A stretch of 64,000 bases of DNA, from positions 2,917,501 through 2,981,500 of the forward strand of contig JAWHQI010000305.1 in NCBI GenBank assembly GCA_033032865.1, written 5' to 3'. The position numbers and the translations under genes are program-made. This DNA comes from Dactylorhiza incarnata (lineage: Eukaryota; Streptophyta; Magnoliopsida; Asparagales; Orchidaceae). The number at the start of each line of letters is the position of its first letter. Position 1 is the first letter of the stretch. Below, one piece after another: positions 56,801-64,000 of this stretch. The notes below the pieces were generated by a model that was not told where the DNA came from, ran no database searches, and saw only the letters and a program-made list of their open reading frames with translations.

Positions 56801-58204
56801 CACTAAATTATCGACAGCAAAATTACAATACATTCTCAGTACGAACTATGGAGAACTATGGAGACATTTGATATTTTCCGGTCTTAACTCATAATCAGAG
56901 TCTCCCAGTGATGGAATGTTTTGAAAACCTCGCTATTGTTCTTCAGCATGAAAATTCAAAGTTATCCTCGATTAATCATGAATAACAAAAAATAAAATAT
57001 ATGACCTCCAAGACACGTAACATAGGAAGTACACAGCAATTTGAATGTATGTAATCCAAGGTAGTCTTTGTGCCATGGATTGTCTTTAGGAATTTAGGTT
57101 CCGTTTGGCACGGCGGTAGCGGTTGTGAACGCGGTGGTTATGAACTGTCGTTCGTGAACGCCCGACCTCACCTAAGGAACTGTGTTCATCTTTATGTTCA
57201 AAACTAGGGATCTTTTCAAAAAGTTTTGCCACTGAACTAAACGTACCACTGTAAAACCTTTTTGACTCGCTTCATGACAATTGAAACACCTTCACTAACT
57301 GGCATCACTTCACCTTCAACAATGCACTATAACTCTTTCGATTCCATGACAAACATACATCAGATTTTTTTCCCATGGCTATGGAAATGTCAAATATTTG
57401 TCAGAGTCCTGATCACATCATCATGCATTCAGATCTGAACCGAAATAATATTAATTGTTTTGCATGGCGCATTATCCGTCAAAATATTCTCTCCATCTTT
57501 CTTTTCATATGTTGAGAACCTATCTCTATTTGGACACATGATAAGAGCAGCATATCTTATGAATTATCTTATGGCTTGGAATTTCTTTACCCTTATTCTT
57601 TCACTTGCCTTTATCAAAGCAAAGCATGTCATTGCTAAACCACATCTCCACCATTTCCAGATAAGACGTGATTTCTGTTAGAGTGATGCACTAGTTTTCG
57701 ATACAGATAATATTTATAAAATTCTCACATGACTCGAGTAAAAAGACTAACAATATAGGGAAAACAACTTCATCGTTTACATTAACATCAATACTTCACT
57801 GATCCATCAAAATAAAATTTGGTTCCTCCAGATGTGATTTTACAGATGCCCTCATACAGAAGAGAAAACAAACATTTCAACAACTTGGTTAAATACTTTG
57901 ATATGTAAAGATTCTCCAACTTCAGCTACAGGCCTGATCTCATTTCTTCATCGATAACTTCATAGATTACTTCGTCTACCTCATCAAATGCAACTTCTCC
58001 TCCTATTCAGCTAACTCAACATTATCTTTCACTACAGGTTGTCCAGACATAGGTGCCCAAATACTTTGTTCCTTCAATAAAGCGGGCATCTAGATGCATA
58101 AGAGGTTGAAGTTATTCTTCCCAGTAAACTTCTCTATCTTGACATTGTGAGACATCCTCAGTATACAAATCCCAGGAGATATCTGGAGCTTTCTAATACC
58201 ATTT

Positions 58205-58660
58205 TGTTGGGAATAAATGAGCAAAGAAGAACAGACAGAGAATCACGCATGACACGAAAATTTGTGTGGTTCACCCTCCAAACGAGTAAATTTCATAGGC
58301 AACAATATATATTCACAATGAGGAATTATGATTTCAATGAGAAGCAAGAGAAGATGGTTATAATTTTTTCACATTGAAACCAAGCAAATGAAACTTATAT
58401 ATTACTCTGAAAGTCTGAATACATGTAAACTTTTTAAAATACCCATAATACAAATTTTAGAAGAATAAGATAACCCCCAAAACATATAAAGCAGAAAGCA
58501 CCGTGTTGTTGCGCTTACAAAAAACAAAGAGTACGGCACACCATACCTCAATCCGATTCTGGTGAAAAGTGGGAAATGGTTGGCTAAGACTACTAAATCG
58601 GGCCACAAATATACATGATAATGGTGAAAAGTAAGCAAGGATAGTCTGCATTGAATACTA
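58205..58660 (-). repeat. 5' LTR of the ancient Copia
   Basis: Begins TGTTGGGAATAAATG beside the primer-site remnant. The right border is approximate because it abuts the next element. Two overlapping minus frames here lack recognisable features. Confidence 0.5.
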
Positions 58661-58670
58661 AGATTAAATT

Positions 58671-58877
58671 TGCTACATAAAATTTGTAGACTTCTGTAGA
58701 AAGTGAAAATAAAGGTTCGTTTTATTCACACTATATCGTACTTTTTCCTCTTACATTGATCCCCTATTTATACACACACAAGAAGGAATCAAATTCCTGA
58801 TTGGAGATGTGAGACTAATTACACAAAAGAGGGAATGCGCTATCCGCACACCACTCAGCGCTAAACGCACATCAACA
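58671..58877 (-). repeat. 3' LTR of Ale-like Copia
   Basis: About 207 bp. On the minus strand TGTTGATGTGCG...TGTAGCA, with a GTATAAATAGGGG TATA box (about 58763-58774) and AATAAA. The polypurine tract TTGAGGGGGAG is at 58878-58888. The left border is inferred from the TG...CA rule. Confidence 0.7.
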
Positions 58878-58884
58878 CTCCCCC

Positions 58885-60299
58885 TCAAGGTGGGCGAAAG
58901 ATATCCACTAAACCCATCTTGTCACCCAGCCTGGATAAATCAAATGAGCTGAGTCCTTTAGTTAGACAATCAGCCACCTACTCCTTCGTATCAACATATC
59001 CCAATTTGAGCACCCCACTATCCAGTTTCTCCTTGATAAAGAACCTGTCGATCTCTATATGCTTCGTTCGGTCATGGTGGACAGGGTTATTTGCAATGCT
59101 GATGGCTGACTTGCTGTCACACCATAATGTCATCTGCCCTCCTTGGTCTATCTTGAGTTCCATTAACAGTGATTTCAACCACAACAACTCTCCCACACCT
59201 AAGGTCATGGCTCTGTACTCTGCTTCGGCTGTAGACCTGATAACTATTGTATGTTTCTTGCTCCTCCAGGAGACTAGATTGCCTCCTACAAACATGCAGT
59301 ATCCAGACGTTGACCTTCTGTCATCAACGCAACTAGCCCAGTCAGAGTCACAATAGCCTTCGATGTTTGAATGTCCATTCCTTCTGAAGATCAGTCCCTT
59401 TCCCGATGCACTCTTTAAGTACCTGAGAATCTGATATACAGCATCCATGTGACCCTCCCCCGGATCATGCATATAGCGGGCCACCACACTTACAGCAAAC
59501 GATATGTCAGGGCGGGTGTGACCCAGATAGATCAGGCGGCCTACCAATCTCTGGTAACTTTCTTTATCAATTGGCTCTCCTGCCTCAGCACCAAACTTGG
59601 ACTTCTGATCAATGGGAGCAAATGCAGGTCTGCACCCTAGCATACCCGTCTCTTTGAGCAGATCCAACACATATTTCCGTTGGGATAGAACAATCCCTTC
59701 TGCACCGTGGGCTACCTCAATTCCAAGAAAATACCTTAGTTGCCCCAAGTCTTTCACCTCAAATTCCTTTCCCAATTTCTTCTTCAGCTGGGTAATTTCT
59801 CTTTCATCATCGCCTGTGATGATCATGTCGTCCACATACACAGCAAGTATTGTGATGTGAGCTCCACGTTGCCGAAAGAACACTGTATGGTCCGCATTGG
59901 TCTGCTGATATCCCAGAGCTACCATGGCCCTCCTGAACCTGTCAAACCAGGCTCGAGGAGACTGCTTCAGTCCATAAAGTGACTTCTTGAGTCTACACAC
60001 CTTCCCTGTTGTTTGACTCGTGTCAAAGCCCGGTGGTACCTCCATGTAAACTTCTTCCAACAAGTCTCCGTGAAGAAAGGCATTCTTCATGTCTAGTTGG
60101 TGTAGTTTCCATCCCCCATTTGCCGCCAAAGATATCAGTGTCCGCACTGTGCTCATCTTTGCGACGAGTGCAAAGGTCTCATTGTAGTCGATGTCATAAG
60201 TCTGACTATACCCCTTTGCAACTAATCGGGCTTTGTAGCGCTCAACCTGACCTTCCGGCATCTGTTTCACCGTAAAAACTCATTTGCACTCAACCGCCT
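58885..60299 (-). pseudogene. Copia RT and RNase H
   Basis: The main open part (58978-60270, 430 aa) has the RT start [32 protein letters not shown], the catalytic AVYVDDMIITGDD, and RNase H (STAEAEYRAMTLG, CDSKSAI). An in-frame TGA at about 60286 precedes it. A TAG at 58978-58980 cuts the last 30 residues, which continue to about 58885. A frame change in an A run near 60300 separates it from the upstream frame. Confidence 0.88.
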
Positions 60300-61365
60300 T
60301 TTTCCAGGTGGTAGTGATACAAGACTCCAGGTGTTATTCTTTTCCAATGCCCCGAGTTCTTCTAGCATTGCAGCTTTCCACTGTGGATCTTCCTTAGCAA
60401 CCTGCCAACACTTAGGAATAGAGACATTGTCCAAAGATGCAATGAATGCTCCATGTATAGGTGACATTTTAGAGTAAGAGACAAATTGGGCAATATCATA
60501 GGGAAAGCCATACCGATCAGGTGAGACTCCTGCATTCCTGCGGGAACTCCGCCTTACCGGTATGGGAGAGAAGGTAGGAGGAGGAGGAATTATAACACTT
60601 GTGGATTCGGGCGCGGCAGTGGATAGAGTAGGTGTCTCAGGAGTCAGAGTAGCAGAAGACACGGGACTCGACACAAGTGGCATTGTAGGCATTGTAGCTT
60701 CATTCTGCTGGACTCTTCGTGTATAAACTCTCAGCTCCCCCTGAACCTGATGTTCATCAGTGGCAGATTTATTCTCCTCATGTACTGACGCAACAACCAA
60801 CTCCGCACCCCTCTGTACAGGAGGGCAAGGGATACTTACTACCCGCCTGTCACTACTATTACTATCTTCCCCCTCTCGCCTCATATCGTCCGCAACAAGC
60901 GGATTCTCAAGAGGTGAGTCAACCGGAGTGGAGTAATATGACTCAAACTCCCTAAATGTGACATTCATACTAATGAGTAATTTTCTCTCTACGGGGCTCC
61001 AACACACATACCCCTTCTGAGTGGCCGAATACCCAACAAAGACACACTTCAGAGCCTTTGGATCCAACTTTCCCACATTTGGTCTCCGATCCTGGACGAA
61101 GCACACACAACCGAAGGTCTTGAGGGGAAGAATATCTCCATTCTTCCCCTGTAGTATCTCAATTGGGGACTTCCATTCCAATACTCGTGAGGGCATTCGA
61201 TTGATCAAATATGCTGCTGTAAGAACAGCTTGCCCCCACAAGTACTTTGGCACCTTCATAGATATCATCATGCTCCGAGTCGCTTCCAAAAGGTGCCTAT
61301 TTTTCCGTTCTGCTACACCGTTCTGCTCTGGTGTGTATGGACAAGCCGTTTGATGTTGTATTCCC
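60267..61365 (-). pseudogene. Copia integrase C-terminal half and RT N-terminus
   Basis: Open from the break at 61365. It includes the catalytic-Glu region (TPEQNGVAERKNRHL), WGQAVLTAAYLINRMPS, GCVCFVQDRRPNVGKLDPKA, an acidic and Ser-rich linker, and the start of RT (WQVAKEDPQWKAAMLEELGA). The frame runs to 60267 after a single-base frame change. The integrase N-terminus and the two Asp residues are missing, cut off by the adjacent insertion. Confidence 0.88.
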
Positions 61366-61825
61366 TGTCACGACCCGTCTCGACAAGAGTCAAAGTGCGC
61401 TTCGGGGCGGGTCGTGATGCCACAGGCATGGGCGAAAAGAAATCCATGTCTGCTAAGGCGGAAGCAGAAGTACTACAAATAGTTTTTAAAAGAGTTACTT
61501 TTGAGTAAAACAGTTTGTTTTGTTGCGGAAGCTTTAAAACATGTTAATTTGAAACAGGTGCACATGCATTTTGCAAAGAAAATCTGATGATACAAGTTTT
61601 GAAACAGATTTTTTTTGCAAAATGCATGTGCACCTGTTTCAAATTAACATGTTTTAAAGCTTCCGCAACAAAACAAGCTGTTTTACTCAAAAGTAACTCT
61701 TTTAAAAACTATCTGTAGTACTTCTGCTTCCGCCTTAGCAGGCATGGATTTCTTTTCACCCATGCCTGTGGCATCACGACCCGCCCCGAAGCGCACTCTG
61801 ACTCTTGTCGAGACGGGTCGTGACA
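61366..61825. repeat. 460-bp near-perfect palindrome forming an LTR-like end
   Basis: Two 221-bp arms (61366-61586 and 61605-61825) are inverted copies with about 6 mismatches around an 18-bp loop (61587-61604). The outer ends are TGTCACGACCCG and CGGGTCGTGACA. A primer binding site follows 2 nt after the right end, so the right arm is evidently the 3' part of a 5' LTR and the left arm its inverted copy. Confidence 0.93.
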
Positions 61826-61827
61826 GT

Positions 61828-61840
61828 TGGTATCAGAGTC
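61828..61840 (+). other. Primer binding site of the terminal Gypsy-type element
   Basis: TGGTATCAGAGTC, initiator-Met type with one difference at the 12th base, 2 nt after the palindrome. Confidence 0.85.
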
Positions 61841-62942
61841 GGGTTTGTTTCTAAAGATAAAGTATTTTACAATTATCAAATATTTTGAATCTTATTTTAT
61901 AAATATTTATGCATGCATCATTTCTTCACGCACATTGTCATTATCTGTTGTTTGCGGCTGAAACACGCACACACTCACTCATAAGCATGAGTAGTATGCA
62001 CACGAATGTTAAGGGGATTATGGGCAAACTTAACATTTTTGTGCATATGAATTCCACTAGGATATACACCGCTTGCGAATATTAAATGGTTATGGGCAGT
62101 TTAATATTTTCAAGTGCGTTGACATTAGAGTCTTATATGCATGGCATGTTAAGTGATATGGGCGCTTAACATGGCATGTGTATCCATTCATTTGCATTCA
62201 TATCATAAATCATTGCACAAGTGTGAAGCCAAGAACAACAATAATGATTGTACACATGGTTTTACTACTTGCTTGACATCGCACACGATTTCAATTTTGC
62301 ACTTGCATGATCACACCTAGAGTTGTCCAATGAAAATGCTGTAATTATTACATAATTTATGTACCTGACAGTAGAAAATGTTTTAGAATCTCTAGTTTCA
62401 AATCTCTGATATTCGTAATCAGTGCTTCATGTTCTGCTTGTTTATCGATCTCATCTGATTCTCCAGTATCCCCTTCTAGTTAGCTTTTAAGCGTCAACAT
62501 CGCAAGTAAGTTACCTCTTCGTGCAAAGATTGTTCGCTCTCGAATTCTTGAGTCTTATCTCTCAATTCCGAGCTAAGTGAAGCAATTCTTGTGTTACCTG
62601 AATCCAATCCTTCGTATCTGGCCATACCTGCTAAGATCGTAGTGTATCAAGTACGCAAGCTTCTAAAGAAAAATCATTCTTATGATAACTGTGTTTCGAA
62701 TGCATGAAAAGTTTGAATAATTCTCTCGAGAACTTGAATTTGTTATGCGACGCAAGTATCTGCTAATTTTTCTCTTGATCTTGGTAAGTCTCAGCACTTG
62801 TTTTCCTTTCTGTTTCAGCATGTTCATAGTTAGCTTCCATGTCCTGATCTGCAAATCTTGTTTGGATTGAATGACATCTGAATCTTCGCCATGAGAGGTC
62901 CCATTCGGGGAATCCGCAGAAAGTTTCGGGACGAAACTTCCT
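61841..62942 (+). other. Short interior of the terminal Gypsy-type element
   Basis: About 1.1 kb with no gag or pol frame. It ends with a 19-bp inverted repeat (AAGTTTCGGGACGAAACTT, 62921-62939). A sequence of this kind before the polypurine tract is typical of Del/Tekay-type Gypsy elements. The element is therefore an internal-deletion or non-autonomous form. Confidence 0.65.
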
Positions 62943-62955
62943 AAGTAGGGGAGAT
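62943..62955 (+). other. Polypurine tract of the terminal element
   Basis: AAGTAGGGGAGAT directly before TGTAACAACCC. Confidence 0.8.
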
Positions 62956-64000
62956 TGTAACAACCCTAAATTAAAGGTTTATAATAAGATTAATAAAATA
63001 AAACCTAATTGCTATCCGCACCCCGGCCCCCTCCCTGAATAAATCCCGAGCAGCCCCTCTGTTAAAAACCCGCAAAGCAGCAAATCGCATCCCGCTAGGC
63101 TAGGGCTCCCGCAGCCTCGATCCCGCCTCCTGTTCGCTCTCCCGCTCCCGTCTCGTGCGCGCAGCGCAACCGCCGCCGGCTGCACCTCCTCCTGCCTGCA
63201 CCGCCGCCCGCTGCTTCTTCTCCTCCCTAAGCCTCCAGCGCCTTCTGTCATGGCCGACGCTGCTTCCGCCTGCTCCTCCAGCCGTGGTCGTCGACTCCTC
63301 CTCCTTCTGCCATGGCTGGCTCCTCCAGCAGCCATCCAACAGCCCAAATCCCTCCCCTCAAGGCCGACAGCCTCTCTTTCTCCGTTTTTTCTTCGATTTG
63401 GCCGGGGATTTGCGAGATATGCCTAGGGTTTTGTTCGAACCCTCCTCCGCTCAGATTTTGGACTCGGAATTCGGCTCCTTAAGCCCGATCTTGTCTTCCT
63501 TGGGTAAGAACCTCCCTCCCCCACCCTTGATTTCAGAATTTTGGTAAACCCTAACGATTTATTCATGCCCCTTTTTGCATTTCAGATTTTTGGTGCATTT
63601 CCAAATCGCCAAATCCTTAGGTTTTCGTGCTCCCGGTGTCGTTCGTCACTCAAGTTGACGGGAACACACAAAGCCCTCTCCGAATTAGGGTTTCCGCAAC
63701 CTAAGCGTCGCCAAGTCTCCGTCTCCGCGTGGAATCTCTTCTCCCCTCACTTTTGAGGGAGGTAAAATCCGCAAAACTCTCGCTGTTTAATTTCCGCGTC
63801 GTAAAATGCTTGAGTTAGCGTAATAAATTATGCAACTTCGTTTTCGTTGTGTTTAATCAGGTTCAAAATGTGATGTCTGCTTTTGCTTGCGTCGTTTAGC
63901 CGTCGCCGTCAGATTCAGCCTCATTTAAGGCAAGTAGAGATCCCTCTCTCTTGCAAGCATTGAATTTAATTGTCATGTATGTTCTTATGTTTATATGAAT
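62956..64000 (+). repeat. 3' LTR of the terminal Gypsy-type element, runs off the window
   Basis: Starts TGTAACAACCC after the polypurine tract. The GC-rich part (63110-63350) and AAACCCTA-rich part that follow are usual for long Del/Tekay LTRs. Frames inside (111 and 130 aa) are not convincing genes. The end lies beyond 64000. Confidence 0.7.

Larger units (their letters stand above)
55225..58660 (-). mobile_element. Ancient Copia remnant
   Basis: A minus-strand Copia recognisable only in pieces: a primer-site-like TGGTATTAGAAAGC (58188-58201) beside an LTR starting TGTTGGGAATAAATG (58205), an integrase fragment, an RT fragment, and LTR-like similarity near 55320-55400 (GAGAAGCAAGAGAAGGTGG against GAGAAGCAAGAGAAGATGG at 58339). 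Its outer borders are approximate. At least two MITE-like pieces have inserted. Confidence 0.65.
58671..61365 (-). mobile_element. Ale-like Copia, truncated
   Basis: A 3' LTR, polypurine tract, RNase H, RT and most of integrase are present on the minus strand. The element stops abruptly inside integrase at 61365/61366 where the palindromic Gypsy-type sequence begins. gag, protease and the 5' LTR are not in the window. The short LTR and RT style suggest the Ale/Retrofit lineage. Confidence 0.82.

Noticed and set aside
63012..63756. Host gene (111-130-aa frames) at the right end
   Set aside because: The region begins with TGTAACAACCC after a polypurine tract and is better explained as an LTR; the frames lack domains.

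Overview
The window is plant nuclear DNA made almost entirely of nested transposable elements; I recognise no host gene, tRNA or rRNA. A flowering plant, perhaps a monocot, is suggested by initiator-Met primer sites, Tork, SIRE and Ale-like Copia, Tat-type Gypsy with a second RNase H, Harbinger-type MITEs and hAT/MULE-like elements. The species cannot be told from the sequence.

Layout. 1-2726: gene-free flank with one weak TIR candidate. 2732-9215 (-): a young, apparently intact Tork-type Copia with TSD GGGAT and LTRs about 99% identical. 9736-28615 (-): a gag-less Tat/RIRE2-type Gypsy with TSD ATTGA. Its integrase is split by a young SIRE-type Copia at 13813-24915 (+, TSD ATTAT), and its 80-bp tandem array by a 324-bp solo LTR at 12019-12342 (TSD CTAGG). 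28905-29952 (+): solo LTR of the same Gypsy family (TSD AACAC). 30037-34198: a minisatellite and two inverted, truncated Tat copies joined near 32137. 34731-35565: a Pack-type TIR element (8-bp TSD). 36583-37172: a hAT-like non-autonomous element (8-bp TSD). 38235-41679: a solo LTR (TSD ACTTT) with another solo LTR inside it at 39423-41504. 45425-52583: a probable TIR element holding two Harbinger MITEs and a decayed Copia at 46609-52186 (TSD GAGCC). 55225-58660: a very old Copia remnant. 58671-61365: an Ale-like Copia cut by a Gypsy-type element that opens with a 460-bp near-perfect palindrome (61366-61825), followed by a primer site, a short interior, a polypurine tract and an LTR running off the window.

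The most notable signal is in the SIRE element. Two palindromes, A (GTCGGAAAATTCCGAC) and B (CTGTCGCCCAGGCGACAG), always sit about 5 bp apart. The A-B pair lies 7-8 bp upstream of the LTR TATA box, and in the same order and spacing upstream of a TATA box on the opposite strand that heads a 371-aa antisense ORF with a plausible 5'UTR intron. The sense retrotransposon promoter and the antisense gene therefore seem to share one cis-regulatory module. The Gypsy host also carries an antisense ORF with its own TATA box, and most LTR families here carry arrays of short palindromes in U3.
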